Shown here piece after piece: positions 35,345 to 46,215 of a stretch of 64,000 nt of DNA. The DNA lies in the NCBI GenBank assembly GCA_963924555.1, contig OZ004586.1, positions 992,001 to 1,056,000 of the forward strand. Reading direction: 5' to 3'. Made by a program: the position numbers and the translations under genes. This DNA is from Crambe crambe (taxonomy: Eukaryota; Porifera; Demospongiae; Poecilosclerida; Crambeidae). The notes below the pieces were generated by a model. It saw only the letters and a program-made list of their open reading frames with translations, ran no database searches and had not been told where the DNA came from. Positions within the stretch are counted from its first letter, which is position 1. Each line of letters opens with the position of its first letter.

Positions 35345-36223
35345 ATGGCGATCGAGAAATTGGTTCCATTTTTTGGGTCTATTCCAAATGGGTGGGTGCA
35401 ATGTGATAACTATGGACAGGTTATCGAAGGTAAGCAAGTTCCACTCATAATGCGTTTAAAAAAAATTAGCTGCCCAATGCAGATATGTTTCTTCCCACGA
35501 AAACACCTCTCTCTTCTGCTTATGATACTCAGCTTGTTGACAACCAAAGATTTACTATCCCTAGGTTGTTGACCATTGACTATCGAATTGGACTGCTGAT
35601 AGACTTGACCAAGACTGATCGGTTTTACAATGGTAGTGTGCTTGGCGAGCTATATCATAAGATCCCATGTCAACATGGAGAGTAAGCAACATTTTCAGAG
35701 AAGCCGTCATGGGCCTAACCTTTTAAAAATAATAGAGATCACCCTCCAACTGTAGAAGAAGTGAAGAATTTTATTGATGTATGTTCTCACTTTCTTCGAG
35801 TAAATGATGGAAATATAATAAGTAAGAAGTGCATTGTAGTATTTAATATCTGACATCTCATGTTAGTGATAGCTTATCTAAATGTTTAGCTGTGCATTGT
35901 GTCCATGGATATAATAGAACTGGGTTCATGATCATATCTTATCTTGTAAGAGAAAAAAAGTGGAGGTAAGTCTTTGGTAACTCTTATCATCTTCTTTTGA
36001 AAATAATCTCCTGTCAGTTTCAAAAATGCAGTAGAAGCTTTCTCAAAAGTGAGGAATCTGACTACTTCATCTGAGAGATTATATTTCCTTCCCTTAGGCA
36101 CGGCCACCTGGCATTTACAAGAGAGATTTCCTTGCAGTCTTGGCTGAGCGGGTGAATGGTGGTGACATGGTTGACATTACAGTTCCTGAAAGACTATGGT
36201 GGGATCAAGATGGACTCACATAA
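35345..36223 (+). CDS. RNA 5'-triphosphatase, capping-enzyme type, stand-alone copy C
   Basis: The seven-exon gene (35345-35429, 35483-35681, 35736-35821, 35890-35965, 36018-36048, 36098-36223) [six listed exons are those I can place with consensus sites] encodes about 200 residues of the Cys-phosphatase fold of metazoan mRNA-capping enzyme (RNGTT) and DUSP11. Matching segments are IPNGWVQC, IGLLIDLTKTDRFY, the active site HCVHGYNRTG (intact Cys-X5-Arg) and ARPPGIYKRDFL. The family removes the gamma phosphate from RNA 5' ends. No guanylyltransferase domain follows, so it is not a full capping enzyme. It has its own ATG, unlike copies A and B. A fragment of its last exons recurs at 44640-44822. 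Confidence 0.85.
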
Positions 36224-36921
36224 CAGAATAACAGATCACTGGATCACTAACTAAACTACAATCTATTCCTGAGTTCGCAAAAAAAATTATAAATATAATA
36301 TATAATAGGTAAATACCCAGGGGATTCCCCTGACTTGGCTTTTCTTGTGACGCGCATCCTCGAGAGGCGGGCCCTGGAGCTTGCTGGAACGAGGCTTCAT
36401 GCATGCTAATTATAAATGTCGGTAATGAGAATACTCTGATCTACTGAGGAGTACAAGGAGAACTATTGTCCAAATATACTTTTTTTAAATAAGATGCATC
36501 ATGAATATGATCAAGATTGCCATATATCAGCACTTGGTGAACAATTCATGATTGGTCACATGCTAACTGCTGTTGATATCTAAAACATTCTCCATTCCAG
36601 TGAAAATATTCATCCCTTGTTTACGAAATCACTGGCTCGTTCAAGGATTGCTGAGGAAGCATAAGATGGCTCATAACACGTCATTCGGCTTGAACTTACC
36701 TGTGAATAGCTTCACTCAAATGCTAGGTGAGCAGTTATAATAAATGAATCATGTAATAAAACTTTCCCAAAAGATGTTGTCATGGCATGAATAATGAAGG
36801 GATGGAGCCATAGAGTCAGTAGCTAACTAGTATATAAGACGCTCTTCATTAGTCAAAAGTATTCTGGAACTAAGGTAGAAAAATTGGCTATTAAATTCTT
36901 TGATAGTGCTACAATCCAAAA
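36224..36921. other. Gap with no firmly supported gene
   Basis: An open stretch from ATG 36493 (MHHEYDQDCHISALGEQF) and a possible exon near 36600-36725, ending at a GT donor, could be 5' exons of the neighbouring small gene. Phases do not join cleanly and I do not call them. Confidence 0.3.
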
Positions 36922-37660
36922 ATGGCAGGCAGGCATAAAAAAGATGAGGTAGCTTGTAGTTCTAATAAATTGTTAGCTATAGCATCATTGCTATATAATT
37001 TCAGGACCAGGACTATTATGAGAAAAATACATACAGCAGTGGATCTGAAAGTGAACTCAATAATGTAAGACTGTAATTAGCTAATACTCTCAAAAGTACT
37101 CATTTTTTATACTGGAATCAGAGCAAGAGTCACAGTGGAAAATCTTCCCCTAAACCACAACCTAACTTTATTCGCAATGATCTTCGACATCACAGTGGTG
37201 GGCCTAATGGAGTGAGTTTATAACTAGCTAGCTGTATATAACCATTAATTCTCCACTTTATCTAGTATGTGCTCTATCTGTGCGATTAGCTACTCCTCAT
37301 TGAAAATCATTATAGACCCCTTGCAGAGGCATGGCAGTAGCTATCTGTAAATATTCAACAATGTCCACAGATTACTGTGACACGACCACCCAAGTAGTAG
37401 AGAAAAATTGCAATAATTTGCACTTTAGAAGACTCCTGCTGCTGGTCTGTAGCCTCGGCTATGCTTGTATAATGATCATCAATCTTCTATTATCATAGGC
37501 GAATGGTGATTATGAATGCTTTCATTGCAAGACCACTGATAGAAACAAGAGCTATTACTATGTTGAATACACTTGTAATGATGTGATAACACTATGTGAG
37601 TCTTGCGAGAAGTCTTATTGTTTCACTTGTCCCTGGCACCCTCATCATGGAAGGAAGTAA
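36922..37660 (+). CDS. Small Cys-rich (possible zinc-binding) protein, unrecognised
   Basis: Four exons with consensus splice sites and matching phase 0 were pieced together: 36922-36948, 37005-37064, 37122-37211 and 37499-37660, giving about 112 residues. The N-terminal half is Ser-, Lys- and Gly-rich and likely disordered. The last exon has Cys pairs CFHC, CESC and CFTC plus HPHH, spaced like a two-site zinc-binding module, with the aromatic YYYVEYTC between them. I do not recognise the family. None of its exons is long enough to stand out as an open frame. Each intron ends in AG after a T/A-rich tract. A different or longer 5' end is possible. Confidence 0.55.
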
Positions 37661-37862
37661 CAAAACAATTTTTTTAAAAAGAACTATTGTTAGCTAAAAA
37701 TAAGTTAAGTAGCTAGCTAGCTAGCTAATTAGGTTATTTTTTGTGCGTGTATGCTTGTTAGTACATAAAATATTTGGTAAACCCCGCCCCATTAATTTTA
37801 CTACCTACTTCATAATACAAAAGCATATCTAACATAAAAGGAAAAAGGAGCTATGATGCAGC

Positions 37863-40748
37863 CTACACTACTGATAAGTGAGACTCTTCTGAATTATGTA
37901 GGTAGTTCACTGGATAATGGAAAGAGTAAATAACAATTTGACCATAGGCAGGCTAGAGCCACAATATGAACTTACCTTCTGGACGATGATGCTTTCCTGC
38001 ATATTTATAAACAGTAAATTTGAAAGAACATTTAGTTTGATCACATTCAAATTTTAATTCTTTACTATTTTCTTTATCTTCTTCAAAAATTCTGGAAGAG
38101 AGGAAAAGTTTTCTTATAAGGCGTATATAGCTAGCTAGATAGTATGCATACCCTTTTGGAGGAATATATTGACAAAAATACTTAGAGACATCTTTTCTTC
38201 CAATTTTCAATGGTTGAATCACTAACAAGATTGCTCCATCATCAAAGTAAGCATTATTCATTCTTTCGAGATGGAAGCTTACTGAAAGATAGTTATTATA
38301 AATATCATAGCTAGCTAAGTCCATGAATTTCATCACCTCTCGGGTGGGCAAACAGGCATTATGTGCAGCATTGACTATAATAGTGTCCCATCACTATTTA
38401 TCAGGGGAGTAACTAGGATTTATGATTTGGTGGGGCAAATGACCTACCATACACTTATTGCTAACCACACCCATTTTCAGTCATACTAAACAGCATTGTT
38501 TCCATGAAATTTTACTGGGGTGGGTTTGTAATGAGATACAGGACTTGATATTCAATCAACTGGCAGTCGTGGACCAGCAGCACCGATCTGCTATGCGAAG
38601 TTTACTAGACCCATCCCCTCTTTGAGTTAGTAAAGAGTCTAGCTACACAAGACTATTATTATTATATAGCTATACCTGTTGTTTTCTTGATCTCATCAAC
38701 GAAGGGTCCAATAACCATCAAGTCTACAGTATAAAAATCCTTTACCGTGCTTCCTATTGTTCTTTTCATTTCTTCATGTATGAGTTCATAGCTCTATAAT
38801 GAATCAGCAGCAACATAGCATAATATAGTCATAATATTATGAATAGCAACATTTCATCCAGCATACCTCTTTAACACTACCACTATCTTGACTATAGATA
38901 TCTTCTTGAAGAGTTATGACTGAGTTGCTCTGAAATTTTACCGTTGCTGCATTTTTTCTAAAGTGTGGGTGAAAGTTCACTGACACTACCTACATTAATG
39001 ATAATTAGTGATGTGATAATGATGCATCATTGACTCATTGTGACGAACCTTCTTAGAAGCAAAGGCCAGCTGGACACCATATCCAATAGTTCCAAATGAC
39101 AAGTCATAAGCAAGTGTAATGCCATTTTCATAATTTTTGCAGAGAGTAAAAAAGTAATAGATGTGATCTTTAATACCTCTGATAGCACTCTCCTGATTAT
39201 TACAATTATAAAACATAAAGGTGAGTACTTTTTTTTCAAAACCGTATAAATTGAAATTTTTATTCCATTTAATTTCTCACTATGGTAGCTAGTTAAAGCA
39301 TGTAGCTACACCAAATTGAATAATAATTGACTAGTGATAGAATTAATCAGCTCACTGACCTCAGTTGTCAAATCATTACCAGTTGTCTCATTCAGGATTT
39401 CGATGACCTTTTCATCTGGTCTACTTTTCATTGGAAGATACAGATCTTGAATATCCTTGATTCTAGGTCTGCTTTCACTGTTTAACTCTATGCCTTCCTT
39501 AACAGCTATAGAAAAAATTAATTTAAAACTCATCCAATCCAAATCCAATCTGGATGTGCCACATTTTGAAACCATGCAAGTTGCATGAATTAGACTTAGC
39601 TATTAAGTACCTATCCATCGTTTCCAAGCTCCTCTTCGAATATCGTCAGCTTGAATAGTACGAAATAACAGTAAACGTTCTTTATATTTACCAAAGAGGC
39701 GATTCAGCTCCTTATCTATTTGAATATCTCTGAATACACGTCCATGGCCAGAGTCTGCACGAAACAATCTCATCAATAAGAAATCAAGATCATTCTTGAT
39801 TCGTGGAGTGAAGAATTGGTACCATTCAAACACATACTCTTCTGGAGGTAGAGAAGAAGCAAAGGAAAATCTTGCAATATCCCGATAACCAAGACTACTT
39901 GTGTGACGTTTGAAGCACCAAATTAATCCATAAGATGCTGCTAAGAATGCAAATACAAGCAGAATGTAGTCTGCCACTTGAATTTTACTCAGTAGTCGAA
40001 AGGGAGGGTAAGTACAACTGATGGGAAAAGGATAAGACCATCCAGGAATGGGTAGATTTGAACGATTGAAATTATGAGGACACTCAAAAATGAAGGCAAA
40101 ATTAGATGCCTCGAATACCAGAGCATTGATAAAGACACTTGCTACTATAATGATTAGCTGAATAATTATCTTAACTATATATAGCATGAATATACCCCTG
40201 AATTTCCACTTTTCAGGAAACTCATTCTCCAACTTCCTGACAATATCAAAGTTGATTGGACGATACTCTCCTGTGCTGCTATCCCGAAGTCTGTCGATCT
40301 GTTTAACTAGATTGAGGAAGAAATCGAATTGGCCCACAAAGATGGCCTCCCATATGAAATGAGGAGTAGTAATCACTATGCCTTGCAATAGAATGAAGAT
40401 GGAATAGTACTCATTTTGTGTCAAGCTATCTAGACAGTAGGCATTCACGTATGCAGCCTGATCTCGAGTGGTTTCCAATGACATAAATTGAGTTGGTAAT
40501 AAGCATTGCAAACCTGATGGTGACCTGAAGAATTGGAGTGATAAATCAAGAATTGTCAGCAGAGCAATGGCAGATCCAATGTAGAGCAGAAACTGATCCC
40601 AAAAAAAATCCTTTAGTTCAATTTTTTGCCCTGCTTTTTCTTCTTTTTCTTCCTTTCTCCCATCACTACTGATATTTCCATTGATCAATTGTTCAGAAGG
40701 ATCAATATTATAGATTTTTGGTAGCCCAGTGGCAGATTTTGATGCCAT
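37863..40748 (-). CDS. Pannexin/LRRC8-like four-TM channel protein with novel C-terminal region
   Basis: Exons: 40748-39611, 39505-39360, 39192-39049, about 38990-38869, about 38794-38680, about 38281-38153, about 38110-37975, and a last short exon ending at TAG 37863. The protein has about 650 residues. Hydrophobic segments lie at about 52-74, 113-137, 186-211 and 256-278. Cys pairs sit in both predicted extracellular loops (C82, C105; C223, C245). Loop 1 ends RDQAAYVNAYCLDSL, close to the pannexin pattern RQAAFVDSYCW and to LRRC8 YVDAVCYEN. ISCTYPPFRLLSKIQVADYI and PRIKNDLDFLLMRLF align with LRRC8/pannexin TM4 flanks. No leucine-rich repeats follow; about 270 residues of unrecognised, beta-rich sequence do. 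It likely forms a large-pore channel (inference). It is divergent from eS26 copy A. Confidence 0.72.
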
Positions 40749-40928
40749 TTTTTCCCTGTGATGCAGAATTCACCACCCCTAAGGCTTGTCTTTGAACAGT
40801 CAAACCACAATCTGATAGAGCACTCTGATTAGCAAGGTGGACTATGACAATGTCATGATGGGTGGTTTTTCTTTTATTTGTTTAGCTGCGCATGCGTATA
40901 CTTTCTTCTTCTTGCAAAATCGGCCACT
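40749..40928. promoter_or_regulatory. 180-bp bidirectional promoter, channel gene (-) / eS26 A (+)
   Basis: Only 180 bases separate the two start codons. An NRF1-type site, TGCGCATGCGTA, is at 40887-40898, 30 bases upstream of the eS26 ATG. A similar site precedes eS26 B. Pyrimidine tracts (CTTTCTTCTTCTTGC) just before the ATG resemble the TOP-type start of ribosomal protein mRNAs. Confidence 0.6.
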
Positions 40929-41903
40929 ATGGTAAGTTTGATGGTAGGCGATGATAGACCTTTAATATCTACCGTGTTGATAGACCCAGAAAAGACGAAA
41001 TCGTGGTCGATCCAAGCATGGCAGAGGTCATGTTCGATATGTCAGGTGTACTAACTGTGCAAGATGTGTCCCCAAGGTAAACTGTACCTCAGCAATGCAG
41101 CTTTATGGTGTGATGCATGCTGGTACGTAACAATGTTTATAATGGGCTTGTAGTCTGTCTCAAATAGTCATGTAGCTAGCTAGCTAGAATAGCTAGTAGC
41201 TATAAACTAGGCAGTAGCTACCAGCTGCAGCTATTAATTTAAGACAGTGAGAACTACAGTAGCTACAATTTTATGACTACAGCTATTTGAGACAGTGAGT
41301 TTATTGGATGCATGTCACGTAAGGTAGATAAAGAAAGAGTGGACCTGAACACTCCATGCGCCTAGTGCTAATGAAACAGTTCCATAACATCCTTCTCCTC
41401 AAAGATGGGGTGAGGGGATAGGCTGCATGTATACTTATGGTCGTATATGGTCAGGTTTAGATCTCAGAGTGAGATTTACTGGTTTAGTAGTAGCTAATCT
41501 TATCGAAATCAATTTTTAGCTACATATATGGTCCAATAAAGAGCGAGTACAAACGCTCAAATGACTCATGCAGGACAAAGCTGTGCAGAAGTTTGTGATC
41601 AGGAATGTAGTGGAAGCAGCATCCATCAGGGATTTAAACGAAGCATCAGTTTATGATGGTGGGCTGTTAATATTGCAGACAGGCAGTGTGAGTAGTCTCT
41701 GACACATTTTTTTGTCTCTTCCCTCCTCTACTGTTATAGACTACCCCCTGCCAAAGCTTTATGCAAAACTTGTGTACTGTGTGAGCTGTGCCATTCATTC
41801 CAAGATAGTGCGCAATAGGTCAAAGGTGCAGCGAAGAATCCGCACCCCTCCTCCAAGATTCATGGATAGGAAAAAAAAAAGATCGGAAAATGTATGTATC
41901 TAG
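40929..41903 (+). CDS. RPS26: Ribosomal protein eS26, copy A
   Basis: Exons: 40929-40931 (just the ATG), 40984-41076, 41574-41658 and 41740-41891 (or to the stop at 41903). Translation begins [20 protein letters not shown], then [20 protein letters not shown] and [20 protein letters not shown], ending [13 protein letters not shown]. This is eS26 of the small ribosomal subunit: a zinc ribbon with CxxC pairs (CTNC, CVSC) near the mRNA exit channel. The one-codon first exon is like that of vertebrate RPS26. If exon 4 is not spliced, the protein ends after about 115 residues, the usual length. A phase-0 donor at 41892 can instead join it to triphosphatase exons at 42565. Confidence 0.9.
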
Positions 41904-41976
41904 CTATCTAGCAACATGAAGTTTAGTCTTACAATAAGAAGACTTTAACCTTGAAGATGTGGTGACAGATAGATCC

Positions 41977-42396
41977 CAAGGGTGTAGATAAGTTTTTTCA
42001 ACTGGGGGGGCTAAATATGCATGCATGAATGTATAATTATGTGTGAAATACAGCATTGCATTATCTAGGGGGTCCGGGGGCATGCTCCCCCGGGAAAATT
42101 TTGAATCTCAGGTGTTCCGAGATTGCTTCTGGTATGATATGAGGTGATTATGTCACTATTGATTTACTATATAACAGTACATGCACAATCAATTAATTAG
42201 TCAATGATCCACTACTAAAAGATAAACATGTTAGTGGCCATTAAACACTACATGTACACAAGAACAAAACTGACCATTCCTTTACTTACAGTTGCAAAAT
42301 GAGTTCATCTAAATATTTGGGTTTCATAATATGTATACGATTCAAAATTCTGGGGGGGCTTTAGCCCCCCAAGCCCCCCCCTTACCTACACCCTTG
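41977..42396. mobile_element. 420-bp MITE in the eS26-triphosphatase intron of copy A
   Basis: Terminal inverted repeats CAAGGGTGTAG...CTACACCCTTG are present, with G-rich subterminal inverted segments. A five-base target duplication GATCC is at 41972-41976 and 42397-42401. The corresponding intron of copy B reads straight through (GATAGATATCCCTTAGGGG), giving an empty site. Confidence 0.85.
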
Positions 42397-42511
42397 GATC
42401 CTTAGGGGTGTAAGCAAAACTGGGTGTGCCTGTATGTGTATGTGTTCAATGCTGCTGGCATGTTAGTGGCTACCCCTCCCTCCCTCCCTCTCTTTCTCTC
42501 TCTCTCTCTCT

Positions 42512-42512
<1 letters not shown>

Positions 42513-42541
<29 letters not shown>
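42513..42541. repeat. (CT)n then poly-C tract before a splice acceptor
   Basis: A CT-rich run followed by about 28 C and then T-runs ends 24 bases before the acceptor of the first triphosphatase exon. The length may be unstable or an assembly artefact. Confidence 0.85.
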
Positions 42542-42542
<1 letters not shown>

Positions 42543-42564
42543 CCTTTTTTTTTTCTTTCTTAAG

Positions 42565-43438
42565 GAGTCATATGACAAGATTCCTGAAGGGTGGGAGCAA
42601 TGTCAGGAATTTGGAGGAGTTATTAGAGGTATTTTCATGACATCCATAATTATGCATATGAAATAATCAAACACATACAGGCATATTTCTTCCCTGTAAG
42701 ACGCCACTCTCGTCTAAGTATAGCAACCAACTTCGTGGATGTCCAAAATTTTCCATCCAGGAATTAGAGGAAGACAGACAGATAGGGCTTGTGGTGGATT
42801 TGACAAATACTAGTCGATATTATGATAGTAGTCGGCTTAGATCTTGCAAGTACGAAAAAATAAAATGTGATGGGTAAGTGCATGGTACTAGCTATGTCAA
42901 ACAAAGATGATTGGAACTCTATTATTAATATAATTATATAGACTGCAAATTCCTACTGTTGCAGAAGTAGAAAGGTTCAAATGGAGATGTTCAGATTTTA
43001 TTGAAAAGAATCCTGGGAAACTAATAGGTATCAGTAGCTGTTATGAGGACAAGTTAATTCTACAATTGTTTTATGTTGCAGCTGTTCACTGTACCCATGG
43101 ATACAACGGAACTGGGTGCATGATCATTTCTTATCTCGTAAAAGTAATGCACTTAAGGTAATTATTATTAAAGATCCTATAATCTGTTTAATACATTAAT
43201 TCCCTCCTCCCTCCCCCAATCAGTTTTAAAGCTGCAGTAGAAGCTTTCAGTCATGTAAGGACGAGTCTGTTGTTATAATAATGAGATACTGCATTTTATT
43301 TTCTTCCCATTCTCTTAGTCACGGCCACCTGGAGTTTATCGAATAGGGTTCCTCAAACAGTTGGCTAGACGGCTTGGTAGTAATATGGATGGTATTAAAG
43401 TTCCTGCAAAACCAATTTGGGATACACAGACGATATAA
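42565..43438 (+). CDS. RNA triphosphatase-like domain, copy A (catalytic Arg lost; likely fused to eS26 A)
   Basis: Exons: 42565-42628, 42681-42873, 42942-43027, 43082-43157, 43224-43254 and 43319-43438. The product has the capping-enzyme triphosphatase pattern: IPEGWEQC, IGLVVDLTNTSRYYD, KNPGKLIAVHCTHGYNGTG and SRPPGVYRIGFLKQLARRLG. The active site should read Cys-X5-Arg, but the arginine codon is GGA (Gly), so phosphatase activity is probably lost while RNA binding could remain. The first exon has no in-frame ATG, and its phase 0 acceptor matches the phase 0 donor ending eS26 A, giving ...KKKRSEN-ESYDKIPEGW.... The frame is open throughout, so it is unlikely to be simple decay. Confidence 0.8.
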
Positions 43439-43574
43439 TTATGAGAATGCTATTCTACTAGCTAGCCACTGTACTGGCTAATTATCTAAATAGACACATT
43501 TGTATGCAATACACACAAAACGCTCCCCCCCCCCCCCCACTAGAACTAATTAAGTAATGGTTAAAATTGATGGT

Positions 43575-44460
43575 TTAGTATTGATATTTAGGAACATCAA
43601 AATCAATATCCATAATCACTTTATGGATATCTCTTTCTAAAGGAAAAATGGTGTAATAAAAACTCAAATCTAGAGCCAATCTACTGATAATCATCTCCTT
43701 TTGGTGTCTGGACAACTTCTGGTAGTATCGTGGTGCCAGATCTGAAGTATGTTCTCCTTCTTCGTAGTAGCCATCTCTTAAAAGAGAACCCTCAGCCTCT
43801 ATGTGTCCAATCAGTACCTCTGCATCATGTTTGAATGCATTGAAGTTCCCATAGTAACTATAGTGGACCTGGCAGGGTCGACAAAGGCTGTAGATGGACT
43901 GAAAATGTTCGTCATCATTCAATCCTCTTTTATTCAACCAGTAATCGATAAAATCAGAAAAACTGATATTAACAGGTCTTTTTCCTTTGGCTAGATGCCA
44001 CTGGTGAAACTTCTCTGGATGTTTGAATTCGAATATCTCCTTTTCCAACCAGTTGTAGTGTGGATAGTCACGACTCAGACCTATCAGTGGTGTTCTCTGG
44101 GCTTTAGACCGATATCCGCTGAACAGTCTTTCAATAGGATTTTTGTACATCAAAAACTTGTAGTAACTCTGCATGATATGTTTCTTCTTCTTTGAACTCC
44201 ATTCGATGAAGGAGTGTTTCTTTATTGGTTTTTCTTGGTCTACATTGTCTTGATTCTTGAATAACTCACTGACTGAAATAATTCCTGAAAATTGATTTTG
44301 TGCTTTCAATAATTAGTAAAAATATCAATAGCTACCTGGCTTTATACGTCCATTAGCTACCTTGTCTTCAAGTTCGTACAACCAACTTTGGGGATAAAGC
44401 AAAAGGCTTTTTCCCCTTATCATTCAAGAGCATATGCCTCTCAATTTTCTGCAAAAATTT
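43575..44460 (-). pseudogene. Golgi sulfotransferase copy A, 5'-truncated and frameshifted
   Basis: The main exon (43575 to about 44286, QSYYKFLMYKNPIERLFSGY) is about 95% identical to that of copy B and still open. The upstream exon (about 44330-44460) has lost 36 bases and one base near 44410, relative to copy B. The PAPS-binding CFIPKVGCTNLK segment is therefore out of frame with what precedes it. The exons for the membrane anchor are missing; a MITE lies where they should begin. A shortened protein is conceivable, but I call it a pseudogene. Confidence 0.7.
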
Positions 44461-44464
44461 CCGC

Positions 44465-44581
44465 TGCAGGGGTAGAAACACCACAACAAAAGCAACAAAA
44501 AGTGGGGGGGGGGGGGAGGGGGGGGCTGTAGCTCCCCTTCACTTTTCGACAGTTTTTATTGTGGTGTTTCTGCCCCTGCAA
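44465..44581. mobile_element. Small foldback MITE with TGCAGGGG termini
   Basis: The left end TGCAGGGGTAGAAACACCAC and the reverse complement of the right end, TGCAGGGGCAGAAACACCAC, differ at one base; a G-run lies inside. It sits at the point where sulfotransferase copy A loses similarity to copy B. Confidence 0.75.
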
Positions 44582-44639
44582 CTAACTATGTAAATGTATA
44601 GCTACACAGAGTGGACTGACATTGTATTATTCTTTTGAA

Positions 44640-44822
44640 AATAATCTTCTTGTCACAGTTTCATAAATGCTTTCTCAAAAGTGAGGAATCTGCTACTTTT
44701 TACATTTGAGAGATTTATATTTTCCTCCTTTAGGCACGGCCACCTGGCATTTACACAAGAGAGATTTCCTTGCGGTCTTGGCTGAGCGGGTGAATGGTGG
44801 TGACATGGTCTCACATAAGAGA
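44640..44822 (+). pseudogene. Triphosphatase 3'-end fragment
   Basis: The last two exons of triphosphatase copy C are recognisable (GCACGGCCACCTGGCATTTAC and GCTGAGCGGGTGAATGGTGG). A 9-base deletion, a 2-base insertion and loss of the 3' end break it. Confidence 0.85.
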
Positions 44823-45028
44823 TCACTAATTCATGGGGCCTAGCTATAATAGGTAAAATTCTAGCCCTTTAATTGCGACCCACATGCATGCTGGAGTTGA
44901 TATACTATCTCAAAAATATGAAATGGTTTGCTCCTCCAAGATAGAGCGGATCCTGATAACCACCTCTTTTTTGGATATCTGCGCATGCGTATGATCATTC
45001 ATTTGTCTTTACAGAAAACGCGGACACT

Positions 45029-45965
45029 ATGGTGAGTTTATATGGTAGATAGGCGATAGACCTTTATCTACTGCGCTGATAGACTCAGAAGAGGCGAAAT
45101 AATGGTCGATCCAAGCACGGCAGAGGTCATGTTCGATATGTCAGATGTACTAACTGTGCAAGATGTGTCCCCAAGGTATTAAAACGCCTACTATCTAATC
45201 TCCTATATAGGCTGGCTAGGCTCGCGAGACTAGCTACTAGCTGCTAGACAGCTAAATGATAGCCTCGAATGTGTGGCCCGACTGAGAGTAGCAATGCAGC
45301 TGTATGGTATGATGTGATCAATTTTAGCTACATTGGATTCAATTCATATCACCTTGCCAAACATAAATTTATATATGATACTGCATGAGTGCTTCCACCT
45401 ACTAGTAATACTGACTCTCTATCACCCTAAATGCTCTATTGCTCTTAAAATGGGTGGTGCAGCTATACTCATGGGTGGATATGAGTATCATTATCCAGGT
45501 TTAGATCTCAGAATGAGATTTACTAGTCTAGTAGTAATCTCATCAAAATCATAGTGATCTAATTTAGCTTATGAGTGAGCAAAGCATCAAATGACTTAAC
45601 TATTGCATGGATGCATGCAGGATAAAGCTTTGCAGAAGTTTGTGATCAGGAACATAGTGGAAGCAGCATCCATCAGGGATTTAGCTGAAGCATCAGTTTA
45701 TGATGGTGGGCTGTTAACATTGCAGAGTGTGAATATCTGACTATGTCTCTTCACTATTATAGGCTACCGTTTGCCAAAGTTATATATGAAACTTTTGTAC
45801 TGTGTGAGTTGTGCCATTCACCTCAAAGTAGTGCGCAACAGGTCAAAAGAGCAGCGAAAAATCCGCACCCCTCCTCCCAGATTCATGGCAGAAGAAAAAA
45901 AGGATCAAGATGAATTGAAAAAAGACTCCAGTCGGAAAACAGTATGTAACCGGCTAGCTATGTAG
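45029..45965 (+). CDS. RPS26: Ribosomal protein eS26, copy B
   Basis: Exons: 45029-45031 (ATG), 45083-45175, 45621-45705 and 45763-45941 (or to the stop at 45965). It reads [20 protein letters not shown] and [20 protein letters not shown], ending [20 protein letters not shown]. Both CxxC pairs of the zinc ribbon are kept. It is the paralogue of copy A, with the same exon structure and an NRF1-type site (CTGCGCATGCGTAT, 44979-44992) upstream. If unspliced it would be about 127 residues, longer than the usual 115. The phase-0 donor (ACA-GTATGT) joins in frame to the exon at 46216. Which copy supplies normal ribosomes cannot be decided here. Confidence 0.88.
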
Positions 45966-46215
45966 CTGGAAATTCAATTTAAAGATGGTATGATCACTTT
46001 TCCTGAAATGTGGTGACTGATAGATATCCCTTAGGGGGTAGCTACCTGTCATAACTGTGGTGTAATCAACTAACCAATTAAGGCCTGCTGCTGCTGGAAT
46101 ATTAGTAGGTGCAACCAGTTCAGTGCATCTTCAATTATATTATACTTTCAATTACACTCTTTGATAATTAAGGGGCTATTCTGATAATTTATAATAACCA
46201 ACCCTTTATTAAAAG

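Noticed and set aside
38403..38620. Possible transposon starting CAGGGGAGTAACTAGG
   Set aside because: Only one end resembles a MITE terminus; no matching inverted end was found.
42424..42666. Poly-Pro open frame extending the first triphosphatase exon upstream
   Set aside because: It depends on a poly-C microsatellite and an AG acceptor lies exactly at the conserved exon start.
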